Assembly: GCA_040772005.1 (NCBI GenBank) | Contig: JAXGYZ010000003.1 | Span: 434,001 to 498,000 of the forward strand | DNA: 64,000 nt | Origin: MWBF01 sp040772005 | GTDB taxonomy: Bacteria; Chloroflexota; Anaerolineae; CG2-30-64-16 | Direction of reading: 5' to 3' | In this document: piece after piece, positions 34,268-42,864 of the stretch | How positions within the stretch are numbered: the first letter of the stretch is position 1 | Layout: every line of letters starts with the position of its first letter | Notes under the pieces: generated by a model | What the model saw: only the letters and a program-made list of their open reading frames with translations | What the model was told of the DNA's origin: nothing | Databases searched by the model: none | Program-made: the position numbers and the translations under genes

Positions 34268-34933
34268 ATGTTGACGCCCCGCCTTGATGGGCAGCGTGCC
34301 GTCCTGTGGGACATGGACGGCACGCTTTTGGATTCGCGCGCCTATCACTGGCTGGCGTGGCGGGATACCATGGCGGGGGAGGGCGTCGCACTTAGCCACG
34401 AGGAGTTTGCCCTCACGTTCGGCCAGCGCAACGACACTATCCTCCGCCGCTGGTTCGGGCCTGCCATTTCTCCCGCCGAAATCCAGCGCATTGCGGATGC
34501 CAAAGAGGCGCGCTATCGGGCTGTCCTCCGCGGCGGCGGTGCGCAGTTGCTGCCCGGCGTTGCCCGGTGGCTGGCTGTGCTGCACGCGTCGGGCTGGCGG
34601 CAGGCACTGGCGACCTCGGCGCCGCCGGAGAATGTCGATGCGATTCTCGGTGTGCTGGCTGTCGGCCCCTACTTCGATGCCATCGTGCATGCCAACCATG
34701 TGACGCATGGCAAGCCTGATCCGCAGGTGTTCCAGGTCGCTGCTGCGCAGTTGGGTGTGCCGGCCGAGCGCTGTGTCGTGGTCGAGGATGCGCCTGCCGG
34801 CATCGAGGCGGCGCGCCGCGCAGGGATGCGCTGCATCGGTGTCGGCCCCGCGCACGGTGAGCTGCCGGCCGATATCCGTGTGGCGTCGCTCGACCTGCTG
34901 GACGAAGATGCCTTCGATCGGTTACTGAGCTAG
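34268..34933 (+). CDS. HAD-superfamily hydrolase (beta-phosphoglucomutase/phosphatase-like)
   Basis: 221 residues. HAD motif I WDMDGTLLDS carries the nucleophile Asp. Motif II is in LATSAPPENVDA, motif III in HGKPDPQVF and motif IV in VVEDAPAGIEAA. The cap is of the alpha-helical type seen in beta-phosphoglucomutase and sugar-phosphate phosphatases. It starts 7 bp after the LysM gene stop with only a weak GGATGA site, so it may be translated from the same mRNA. The substrate is not predictable. Confidence 0.88.
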   Translation: MLTPRLDGQRAVLWDMDGTLLDSRAYHWLAWRDTMAGEGVALSHEEFALTFGQRNDTILRRWFGPAISPAEIQRIADAKEARYRAVLRGGGAQLLPGVARWLAVLHASGWRQALATSAPPENVDAILGVLAVGPYFDAIVHANHVTHGKPDPQVFQVAAAQLGVPAERCVVVEDAPAGIEAARRAGMRCIGVGPAHGELPADIRVASLDLLDEDAFDRLLS

Positions 34934-34954
34934 ACGATTGTGTGGTGGAGTGAA

Positions 34955-36178
34955 ATGAATCAGCATCGGCCCCGGCTGCGGCCGCTGGACATTCGCCCCT
35001 TCGTCCAGGACGGCCAGGAACTCCTGTTTTTGCGTGACCCACTGGCATTGGCGGATCGCTCCGTCGTGATTCCGGCCACAGCCGCGCCCATTCTGGCGCT
35101 GTGCGACGGGACACGGGATGCGGACGAGCTGCGCACCGCGCTGCTCGCGCATTTCGGTCTCCGCGTCGCACCGGAGGGGTTAGCCGGACTGCTGGCCGCT
35201 CTCGACCAGACCTACTTGCTCGAAAATGAACGTACCGCAGCCGCCCGCGCTCGTGTGCTCAGCGCCTTTCGTGCTGCACCGTTCCGAGCTCCTGTCCTGG
35301 CGGGCGGCGCGTACCCGGCTGAGCCTGCCGCGCTGGCCGCACAGTTGGACGCGTATATCGACGAGGCGCGCACCCGATATCCCCTGGAGCAGGCCCCATC
35401 CGCCGCCAGCGTGCGCGGGCTGGTCAGCCCGCATATCGACTATGAGCGCGGCGGGCCGGTCTACGGCGCAGTCTGGGCCCCAGCTAAGTCCGCAGCGTTA
35501 GCTGCGGACTTAGCCATCATCTTCGGGACGGACCACAGCGGCGGGCATGGCAAGCTGACGCTCACGCGGCAGCATTATGCGACCCCGTTCGGTATCCTTC
35601 CCACGGCCACCGCGATCGTGGAGGCCTGCGCTGCGACGGTCAGCGCGCCGTTCGAAGAGGAACTGCACCATCGCAACGAGCACTCCATCGAGCTGGCCGC
35701 GGTCTGGCTGCATCACATCCGCGGGGGGCGGCCCTGCGAGGTCGTGCCGGTGCTGTGCGGCTCGTTCGGCCATTTCGTTGCCGGGCAGGCCGACCCGGCG
35801 GCTGACCCTGATATCGCAGGGCTGCTGGCAGCCCTGCGAACTGCCAGCACAGGCCGCCGCGTCCTGGTCATCGCAGCCGCGGACATGGCCCATATCGGCC
35901 CGGCGTTTGGCGGCGAGCCGGTGGACGCAGGCGGCGCGGCTGCGCTGGCTCAGGCCGATGCGGCTCTCCTGGCGCACATGGCCGCAGGCGACGCAGCAGG
36001 CTTCTTCGCAGAGATAGAGAAGGTGGGCGACCGCAATAACGTCTGCGGCCTGCCGCCCGTCTACCTGGCGCTGCGGCTGCTCGCGCCTGCCGGCGGCGTT
36101 CCGCTCGCCTATGACCAGTGCCCGGCGGACGACAGCCGTACGTCACTTGTCTCTGTGGCCGGGCTGCTGTGGGCGTAG
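34955..36178 (+). CDS. MEMO-family protein (AmmeMemoRadiSam protein B type)
   Basis: 407 residues from the ATG preceded by GGAG. Residues 1 to about 100 are an N-terminal extension ending in a helical region (GTRDADELRTALLAHFGL). The MEMO/DODA-fold core follows, with candidate metal-site segments SPHIDYERGG, GTDHSGG, RNEHSIE and DMAHIGPAF. In AmmeMemoRadiSam loci this protein accompanies AmmeA and a radical SAM enzyme; neither is in this window. A 32-nt palindrome (35483-35514) lies inside the gene and encodes an in-frame Ala-rich stretch around residues 177-187, just before IIFGTDHSG. Confidence 0.88.
   Translation: MNQHRPRLRPLDIRPFVQDGQELLFLRDPLALADRSVVIPATAAPILALCDGTRDADELRTALLAHFGLRVAPEGLAGLLAALDQTYLLENERTAAARARVLSAFRAAPFRAPVLAGGAYPAEPAALAAQLDAYIDEARTRYPLEQAPSAASVRGLVSPHIDYERGGPVYGAVWAPAKSAALAADLAIIFGTDHSGGHGKLTLTRQHYATPFGILPTATAIVEACAATVSAPFEEELHHRNEHSIELAAVWLHHIRGGRPCEVVPVLCGSFGHFVAGQADPAADPDIAGLLAALRTASTGRRVLVIAAADMAHIGPAFGGEPVDAGGAAALAQADAALLAHMAAGDAAGFFAEIEKVGDRNNVCGLPPVYLALRLLAPAGGVPLAYDQCPADDSRTSLVSVAGLLWA
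35483..35514. repeat. 32-nt palindrome inside the MEMO coding sequence
   Basis: 14-bp perfect arms GCTAAGTCCGCAGC / GCTGCGGACTTAGC with a GTTA loop. It is read in frame as part of PAKSAALAADLA. This is hairpin DNA typical of intergenic repeats but sits within a gene. Confidence 0.88.
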
Positions 36179-36463
36179 AGACGTGATTGTCTGGCGACTG
36201 GAAGTCGCGGCCACTGGGTTGCTCCGCAACTCCGCAAAGCCTGCCTGCGCAGGCTAGCAACTAACCGACGCAGGTCGGTTTTGCAGCGGTAGCCGCAGTT
36301 TATGAAGGTTAACAAATGAATCCAGCAACCTGTGCCGCCCACGCCTGCGGTTGCAAACCGCAGGCGCAAGCGCCGGCAGCGCGATCCCGTTACTCGATTA
36401 TTTCGTAAATCTCCATCAACTGCCAGGCGGTAGGTACGGCTTCACAATGACTTTGTCCTTGAG
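36179..36463. repeat. Intergenic cluster of short hairpin repeats
   Basis: No gene was seen. Hairpins include GCGACT-GGA-AGTCGC (36194-36208), AGCCTG/CAGGCT (36238-36255), AACCGAC-GCAG-GTCGGTT (36263-36280) and a 10-bp-arm hairpin GCCTGCGGTT/AACCGCAGGC (36343-36365). They look like remnants of several small repeat families stacked upstream of element C. Confidence 0.7.
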
Positions 36464-36472
36464 GTGACCGCC

Positions 36473-36645
36473 GCGCGCGTTTCACGTTGGGGGCGCGGCC
36501 AGCGCGGATAAACGAATGCGCTGGCGCGCCACGAATACGCGAATCGTGTGCGCCGCGGCGGGATATTCGTGTATCCGTGCCCAGCGCCGCAGCGCCATTC
36601 GCGTATGCGCGCTGGCCGCGTTCGCCCCCAGTATGAAACGCGCCC
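36473..36645. mobile_element. MITE-like palindromic element, copy C (full form with direct-repeat flanks)
   Basis: About 173 bp. Outer termini GCGCGTTTCACGTTGGGGGCG and the inverse of CGCCCCCAGTATGAAACGC enclose the same palindromic core (36494-36620) as copies A and B. GTGACCGCCGCGCGC occurs at 36464-36478 and again at 36646-36660. The first nine bases (GTGACCGCC) are the likely target duplication; the rest overlaps the element end. It carries no ORF that I accept. Confidence 0.8.
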
Positions 36646-36663
36646 GTGACCGCCGCGCGCCTT

Positions 36664-36691
36664 TTGCTACGTCTGGCCCCCATGCTATAAT
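36664..36691 (+). promoter_or_regulatory. Promoter of lepB
   Basis: TTGCTA (36664-36669), 16-bp spacer, extended -10 TGCTATAAT with TATAAT at 36686-36691. It lies just outside the right border of element C. Confidence 0.7.
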
Positions 36692-36750
36692 GTTCCGAAT
36701 CACCGGACCGTGCATCACCGGCAAACGTAACCCTGAAGGCAGGATAACTC

Positions 36751-37446
36751 GTGACCGATCTCGAAGAAACCACGTCAAGGACGCCTGTGCAGCCACAGGT
36801 GCAGGGATCTTCTCCCACCGGCAATTCGATTGGCGCCGCAGTCTGGGAACTGGTGCAGGTATTGGGGCTGGCCCTGCTGATGGTGATCCTCATCCGCAAT
36901 TTCGTGCAGAACTACCGGATCGACGGCATCAGCATGGAGCCGAACTTTCACGACGGTCAGTTCCTGATTGTCAATCGCTACGCATATTGCCCCGGCATCA
37001 ACATCGAAATCCCCGTCGTCAACACGCCCGTCTTTCAGAAGACGTGGTGCGTGCGCCAGCCGAAGCGCGGTGAGGTCATCATTTTCGAGTACCCGCAGGA
37101 CCCTGAAAAGGACTTCATCAAGCGCGTCATCGGGCTGCCCGGCGACGTCGTGGAAGTGCGCAACGGCGAGGTGTTCGTCAACGGCCAGCGGCTGCCTGAG
37201 CCATTCGGGCCCTATCCCGGCAGTTACAGCGCCGGGGCCGTCACGGTGGGCGAGAACGAGGTCTACGTGATGGGCGACAACCGCAACAACTCGAACGACT
37301 CGCACCTGTGGGGCCCGCTGCCGGAGGAATACATCATCGGCAAGGCACTCGTTTCTTACTGGCCCCCGCGCTACTGGTCCGTCGTGCCGCACTATGACCT
37401 GGACCCGGGCGCCGGGCAGGCCGGTGTCGCAGACACGAACGGTTAG
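36751..37446 (+). CDS. lepB: Signal peptidase I
   Basis: 231 residues from a GTG start with AGGA upstream. One N-terminal membrane anchor (VLGLALLMVILIRNFV, about 37-52) is followed by the S26 catalytic domain. Nucleophile Ser61 is in DGISMEPN and general base Lys124 in FIKRVIGLPGD; VYVMGDNRNNSNDSH is the conserved GDN box. It cleaves signal peptides from exported proteins at the outer membrane face, relevant to the many secreted proteins in this window. It is followed after 27 bp by deoC. Confidence 0.95.
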   Translation: MTDLEETTSRTPVQPQVQGSSPTGNSIGAAVWELVQVLGLALLMVILIRNFVQNYRIDGISMEPNFHDGQFLIVNRYAYCPGINIEIPVVNTPVFQKTWCVRQPKRGEVIIFEYPQDPEKDFIKRVIGLPGDVVEVRNGEVFVNGQRLPEPFGPYPGSYSAGAVTVGENEVYVMGDNRNNSNDSHLWGPLPEEYIIGKALVSYWPPRYWSVVPHYDLDPGAGQAGVADTNG

Positions 37447-37473
37447 TAGTCCGTCCAGAACAGTGGGTGAAAC

Positions 37474-38172
<699 letters not shown>

Positions 38173-38175
38173 CCG

Positions 38176-38427
38176 ATGTCACAGCGCGAGTTTATGATCG
38201 TTCTGGCTCACACGCACGTCTGCACCGCGTGTCGCGCCCGGCTGCTGGAAGACCCGGAAGGCGTCTTGCAGGGCCGGCCGTTGAGCGCGGAGGAGAAGGC
38301 GCGGCTGGCGGGTCTGAAGTTCGAGGACTACATCACGCCGGAGACCCTCACGCGCGCGGTGGGCGTGAGCGCCGCGGAGTTGGAAACCTATCGCGATCAG
38401 GGCGTCGTCCGGCTGCGCCATCTTTAG
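38176..38427 (+). CDS. Small conserved-looking protein of unknown function
   Basis: 83 residues, mostly helical and charged. A CxxC (VCTACRARLLEDPE) near residue 16 could bind metal but is not accompanied by another pair. The segment LLEDPEGVLQGRPLSAEEKARL resembles the loosely defined LigA-like small helical proteins; this is a weak resemblance. It is wedged 3 bp after deoC and 9 bp before ppa, so it is probably translated in the same operon. Confidence 0.7.
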   Translation: MSQREFMIVLAHTHVCTACRARLLEDPEGVLQGRPLSAEEKARLAGLKFEDYITPETLTRAVGVSAAELETYRDQGVVRLRHL

Positions 38428-38436
38428 AAGGATTAC

Positions 38437-38985
38437 ATGCTTATGCAAAACCTCTGGCGTGAGCTTCGTCCCGGCCCCAGGGTGCCGGATGTCATCTACG
38501 CCATCATTGAGATCCCCAAGGGTTCGCGAAACAAGTACGAGTACAACAAGGAGAACGGCGTGATCGTCCTGGATCGCGTGCTGTTTTCCTCGCTGCACTA
38601 TCCGGGGGATTACGGTCTGATTCCGCGCACCTTCTACGACGACGGCGACCCGCTGGACATCCTGCTGATGACCAACGAGCCGACTTTCCCGGGCTGCATC
38701 ATCCAGGCGCGGCCCATCGGCGTCTTCCGCATGTTGGATCGCGGGCTCAACGACGACAAGATCCTGGCCGTCCCGGCCACCGACCCGCTCTTCAGCGAGT
38801 ATCACGACCTGAAGGACGTGCCGCCCCACTTCCTGCAAGAGGTCGCGCACTTCTTCGAAGTCTACAAGGACCTGGAGGGCATGCGCACCAAGCCGGTCGG
38901 GTGGGAGGACGCGGCCTCGGCCAAGCGCGAAATCCAGCGCGCCATCAAGCTTTTCGATGACCGGTTCGGGTTGCCCGGCCTCTAA
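38437..38985 (+). CDS. ppa: Inorganic pyrophosphatase (family I)
   Basis: 182 residues. It hydrolyses pyrophosphate in the cytoplasm, pulling biosynthetic reactions forward. Family I markers are IEIPKGSRNKYEYNKENG, the DRVLFSSLHYPGDYG strand and the metal-binding DDGDPLDILL motif (Asp69, Asp71, Asp74). AAGGA precedes the start. A second in-frame ATG two codons later (38443) is equally plausible. It is the fourth gene of the lepB-deoC cluster. Confidence 0.95.
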   Translation: MLMQNLWRELRPGPRVPDVIYAIIEIPKGSRNKYEYNKENGVIVLDRVLFSSLHYPGDYGLIPRTFYDDGDPLDILLMTNEPTFPGCIIQARPIGVFRMLDRGLNDDKILAVPATDPLFSEYHDLKDVPPHFLQEVAHFFEVYKDLEGMRTKPVGWEDAASAKREIQRAIKLFDDRFGLPGL

Positions 38986-38987
38986 CC

Positions 38988-39731
38988 ATGGAAATCGTGC
39001 CTGGCCTGCACTGTCTGCCTGGCGTCGCGCAGGGGGTCAACGCTTACGTCTGGCACCCCAGGCCCGCCGAACGGCAGCCTGGCGAACCGATCGTGTTTGA
39101 CTGCGGCTACCCTTGGGCCGGGCCGGGGCTCCTGTCCAGCCTGGCTGCGCTCGGCTGCCCGCCGTCGGATGTGCGGACGATTGCCGTTACGCATGACGAC
39201 TTCGACCATACGGGCGGACTCGCGGCCTTGCACGCGGCCAGCGGCGCGGATGTGCTCATACACGAGCTGGAGGCGCCCAGCCTGACCAGCACCCAATGGC
39301 GCCGGCTGCCCCAGCGTCGCGAGGTTGCCAGCCTCCTTCTGCGGGGCGTAACGACTGCCGCCTATTCGGCCTATCCCAAGCAGCCCATCTCACCCACGCG
39401 CCGGCTGCGCGACGGTGATCCGCTGCCGGGCGGCTGGGTCGCGGTCCATACGCCCGGCCATACGCCCGGCCACACGGCTTACTGGCACAGCGCGACGCGC
39501 GTGTTGATTGCCGGCGATGCGCTGGGCAGCCCGCTGCGCGGCAGGGTGCGCGGAGCGGGGGCCCTCTACTCTGACGATAATGCCGCGGTGCGCCACTCCA
39601 TCCGCAAGCTGGCGGATCTCGCGCCGGAGGTCATCTGCTTCGGCCACGGCAACGAGTTGTATGATGCGGCGGATGTGTTGCGCAAGTTGGCCGACCGCAC
39701 GGCATTGAAGCTGCCGACGCAGCCTCGGTAG
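38988..39731 (+). CDS. MBL-fold metallohydrolase
   Basis: 247 residues. The metal-binding signature is complete: THDDFDHTGG (HxxxDH form), HTPGHTPGHTAYW, AGDALGS and CFGHGNEL. This is the glyoxalase II/lactonase-like branch, but the substrate is unknown. It begins 2 bp after ppa, so it is probably translated from the same mRNA. The coding end overlaps the left arm of a 27-nt palindrome that may terminate the operon. Confidence 0.9.
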   Translation: MEIVPGLHCLPGVAQGVNAYVWHPRPAERQPGEPIVFDCGYPWAGPGLLSSLAALGCPPSDVRTIAVTHDDFDHTGGLAALHAASGADVLIHELEAPSLTSTQWRRLPQRREVASLLLRGVTTAAYSAYPKQPISPTRRLRDGDPLPGGWVAVHTPGHTPGHTAYWHSATRVLIAGDALGSPLRGRVRGAGALYSDDNAAVRHSIRKLADLAPEVICFGHGNELYDAADVLRKLADRTALKLPTQPR

Positions 39732-39754
39732 GACGGGTTGCCAACCCGTCCTAC
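39728..39754. repeat. 27-nt palindrome, copy 3
   Basis: 13-bp arms GTAGGACGGGTTG / CAACCCGTCCTAC around a single C. It begins inside the stop codon region of the MBL gene and ends 22 bp before the nitroreductase start. Confidence 0.85.
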
Positions 39755-39776
39755 TGCATTTTCGAAGGAAGAGAGC

Positions 39777-40553
39777 ATGGCTACAGCCCACCCCACCCCC
39801 ACAATCGACCTCATCCATGAACACGGTTCCGTCCGCAAGTTTCGCGCCGAACCTGTCCCTGGTGTCCTGGTCGAGCAGATCGTCGCCGCGGCCCAACGCA
39901 CATCCACTTCTTCCAACCTCCAGATGTGGAGCGTTGTCGCGGTGACTGACCCGGAACTGCGCAAGGGCCTGTCCGAAGTGGCGGGCCAGGCGCATGTTGC
40001 AGTGGCGCCGGTTGTGCTTGTCTGGTGCGCGGACCTCAGTCGCCTGGATCGGGTCTGCGAACTGCGCGGCTATCAGCAAGTGTCAGAGTATGTCGAGAAC
40101 TTCCTCCTGGCGGCCGTGGATGCGGCCATTGCCTCACAGACGGCTGCGCTGGCTGCCGAATCGCTCGGCCTGGGCATCTGCTACATCGGCGCGCTGCGCA
40201 ATGACCCCGGCAGGGTCGTGGACCTGCTGGGGCTGCCGCGACTCGTGTTCCCGTTGGTGGGCATGACGATGGGTTACCCCGACGGCCAGCCCCCGCTTCG
40301 GCCGCGGCTGCCGCTGGCCGCGGTGCTGCACTGGAACGCGTATGACCGGTCGGCGGAGGATGCCAGCCTGCACGCGTATGACCGCACGATGATCGAGACC
40401 GGCATCTACCAGGGGCGGCAGGTGGCCGTGCCGGGGCAGACGGGCGAGATGGAAGACTACGGTTGGCTCGAACACTCGGCGCGGCGCGTGGCGACGCCGA
40501 CCCGGACCGAGCTGCGCAGCTTCATCGAACAGCAGGGCTTTGAGTTGAGGTGA
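39777..40553 (+). CDS. Nitroreductase-family flavoprotein (NfsA/FRP-like)
   Basis: 258 residues from the ATG after AAGGAAG. HGSVRKFRAEPVPGVLVEQI and AAQRTSTSSNLQMWSVVAV are the FMN-contact segments of the oxygen-insensitive nitroreductase family. AAESLGLGICYIGALRNDP and LVFPLVGMTMGYPDGQPPLRPR are typical of the NfsA-like branch, and the LEHSARRVATPTRTELRSFI tail fits too. Members use NAD(P)H to reduce flavins, quinones or nitro compounds. It is directly upstream of a thiolase, 7 bp apart. Confidence 0.9.
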   Translation: MATAHPTPTIDLIHEHGSVRKFRAEPVPGVLVEQIVAAAQRTSTSSNLQMWSVVAVTDPELRKGLSEVAGQAHVAVAPVVLVWCADLSRLDRVCELRGYQQVSEYVENFLLAAVDAAIASQTAALAAESLGLGICYIGALRNDPGRVVDLLGLPRLVFPLVGMTMGYPDGQPPLRPRLPLAAVLHWNAYDRSAEDASLHAYDRTMIETGIYQGRQVAVPGQTGEMEDYGWLEHSARRVATPTRTELRSFIEQQGFELR

Positions 40554-40560
40554 GTGGACG

Positions 40561-41748
40561 ATGCGTGACAACGACGTCGTGATTCTGAGCGCCGCGCGCA
40601 CGCCCATCGGCAAGTTCCAGGGAACGTTGAGCGGCACGCCCGCGCCGGAGTTGGGCGCGGTTGCCATCCGCGAGGCGATAGGCCGAGCAGGCCTCGATCC
40701 TGCGCGCGTGGCTGAGGTCGTCATGGGCAACGTCGTGCCTGCGGGCCTGGGCCAGGCCCCCGCGCGGCAGGCCGCCATCGGCGCGGGCCTGCCGGACCAT
40801 GTCGGCGCGTTGACGGTCAACAAGGTCTGCGGGTCGGGGCTGAAGGCTGTCATGCTGGCCGCGAGCGGAATTATCGCGGGCGACGGCGACTTCTACGTCG
40901 CGGGCGGCATGGAGAACATGAACCTCGCACCTTACCTGCTGACGAAGGCGCGCTTCGGCTACCGGCTGGGCAATGCCGAGCTGGTCGATGCCGTCGTCCA
41001 CGACGGGCTCTGGTGCGCGTTCGAGCAGCAGCACATGGGGCTGGCCGCGGAGTGGATCGCAGAGAAGTTCGCCATCACTCGCGAGGCGCAGGACGAGTTC
41101 GCCTGCCTCAGCCAGCAGCGGGCCGCGGAGGCCATCGAGGCCGGCCGGTTCCGGGCCGAGATCGTGCCGGTGTCCGTGCCGCAGCGGAAGGGGCCGCCGT
41201 TGCCCTTCGAGGTGGATGAGAACCCCCGGCCCGACACCTGTGTGGACACGCTGCGCAAGTTGAAACCCGCGTTCAAGGAAGGCGGCACCGTGACCGCGGG
41301 CAATGCGCCCGGCATCACGGACGGCGCAGCCGCACTGGTCGTCGCGCGGCGGTCGGCCGCGCGGGCCGCGGGCCTGCAGCCCGTCGCGCGCGTGCTCGGC
41401 TATGCGCAGGCCGCGGTCCGGCCGCTGGAAATCTTCACCGCGCCGGTGTTCGCGCTGCGCCGCCTGGCCGACCGGCTGGGTGTCGCGGCGGGCGACTTCG
41501 ACCTGTACGAACTCAACGAGGCCTTTGCCGCGCAGACCATTGCTAATGTGCGCGAGTTGGCGCTCGATATCGAGAAGGTCAATGTCAATGGCGGCGCGAT
41601 TGCGCTCGGGCATCCCATCGGCGCGAGCGGCGCGCGCGTGTTGACCACGCTGCTGTATGCCCTGCGTGACCGCGGGCTGGCACGCGGTGTGGCCGCGCTG
41701 TGCCTGGGCGGCGGCGAGGCCGTCGCACTGGCCGTCGAATTGGAGTAG
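40561..41748 (+). CDS. Acetyl-CoA C-acyltransferase (thiolase)
   Basis: 395 residues, a typical thiolase. Cys90 in NKVCGSGLKAV is the acylated cysteine, His351 lies in LGHPIGASGAR and the second cysteine, Cys381, in CLGGGEAVA. The substrate loop HMGLAAEWIAEKFAITREAQDEFA is of the acetoacetyl-CoA type. The enzyme condenses or cleaves acyl-CoAs in butanoate/polyketide-like metabolism or fatty-acid oxidation; no other beta-oxidation gene is nearby. GAGGTGA precedes the start, 7 bp after the nitroreductase gene. Confidence 0.94.
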   Translation: MRDNDVVILSAARTPIGKFQGTLSGTPAPELGAVAIREAIGRAGLDPARVAEVVMGNVVPAGLGQAPARQAAIGAGLPDHVGALTVNKVCGSGLKAVMLAASGIIAGDGDFYVAGGMENMNLAPYLLTKARFGYRLGNAELVDAVVHDGLWCAFEQQHMGLAAEWIAEKFAITREAQDEFACLSQQRAAEAIEAGRFRAEIVPVSVPQRKGPPLPFEVDENPRPDTCVDTLRKLKPAFKEGGTVTAGNAPGITDGAAALVVARRSAARAAGLQPVARVLGYAQAAVRPLEIFTAPVFALRRLADRLGVAAGDFDLYELNEAFAAQTIANVRELALDIEKVNVNGGAIALGHPIGASGARVLTTLLYALRDRGLARGVAALCLGGGEAVALAVELE

Positions 41749-41764
41749 TGAAGGGCAGGTGCAA

Positions 41765-42862
41765 ATGGATAAGGCGCGCATCACGGAGATGCTGCAACAA
41801 CTGACCGCCGCGGATGGCGTGGCGGGCGTGGAGACGAAGGTGGCCGCGCTGGTGCAGACGCTGGCCGAGCCATATGCCAGCGAGACGCATGTCGATGCGC
41901 TCGGCAACATCATCGCGCTGCGCCGCGGAACAGGCGGCGCAGCGGAACCGGCGCGGCGCATCATGCTGGCCGCGCACATGGACGAGATCGGCCTGATCGT
42001 CACGCATGTGGAGGATGGCTTCCTGAGCGTGCATCGCGTCGGCGGGGTCGACCCGCGCTCGCTCCTCGGCCAGGAGGTCACCGTCTACCCGACGGGGCCG
42101 GGCGCGGAGGCGTACGGAGACGGCCTGCCGGGCTACATCGGCAGCCGGCCGCCGCACGTCCTCTCGGAGAGCGACCGGGCCAAGGCCGTCACCTTCGAGG
42201 ATGTGCGGGTCGACCTGGGCAAGCCGGCGGACTTCTTCGCAGGCGGGTTAGTGCGTGTCGGGGATCGCCTTGCGATGCGCGGGCCGTACACGGAGCTGCT
42301 GGGCGGCCGCGCGGCGACCAAGGCGCTGGACGATCGAGCCTGCGTCGCCGCGATGCTCGGCGCGCTCGGCTACCTGGCCGAGACGCACCACACCTGGGAT
42401 GTCTATGCGGTGGCGACCGTTCAGGAGGAAATCGGCATCCGCGGCGCAACGACCAGCGCGTTCGGCGTGGCGCCCGACCTGGCGATTGCGCTGGACGTCA
42501 CCTTCGGGGAGACGCCCGGCATCGACGCCAGCAAGACGGTGGCTATGGACAAGGGGCCGGCCATCGGCTGGGGCCCGAATCTCCATCCGGGTATCGTCAA
42601 GGGGCTGCGGGAAACCGCAGAGGCTCTTGAGCTTTCGACAGTCACCGAGGTCATCCCCGGCCATTCGGGCACGGATGCCTGGGCCATCCAGGTCACCCGC
42701 GAGGGCATCCCCACCGGCCTGTTGAGCATCCCCATCCGTTACATGCACTCGACGGTCGAATTGGTGACGGTGGCGGATGTGGACCGAACCGCGCGGCTGC
42801 TGGCTGCGTACATCGCCCGGCTGAACGGCGACACGCTGGCCGCGCTGGCCGAGGAGATGTAG
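41765..42862 (+). CDS. M42-family metallo-aminopeptidase (copy 1 of 3)
   Basis: 365 residues from the ATG at 41765. M42 (FrvX/TET-like) motifs: AAHMDEIGLIVTHVEDGF, KALDDRACVA with a bridging Asp, VQEEIGIRGA with the catalytic and metal Glu, DVTFG and the C-terminal RYMHSTVE histidine. These dizinc enzymes remove N-terminal residues from peptides, often as large tetrahedral oligomers. It is the first of three adjacent M42 genes that differ markedly in sequence, so they are old paralogues rather than a recent duplication. Confidence 0.93.
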   Translation: MDKARITEMLQQLTAADGVAGVETKVAALVQTLAEPYASETHVDALGNIIALRRGTGGAAEPARRIMLAAHMDEIGLIVTHVEDGFLSVHRVGGVDPRSLLGQEVTVYPTGPGAEAYGDGLPGYIGSRPPHVLSESDRAKAVTFEDVRVDLGKPADFFAGGLVRVGDRLAMRGPYTELLGGRAATKALDDRACVAAMLGALGYLAETHHTWDVYAVATVQEEIGIRGATTSAFGVAPDLAIALDVTFGETPGIDASKTVAMDKGPAIGWGPNLHPGIVKGLRETAEALELSTVTEVIPGHSGTDAWAIQVTREGIPTGLLSIPIRYMHSTVELVTVADVDRTARLLAAYIARLNGDTLAALAEEM

Positions 42863-42864
42863 CT

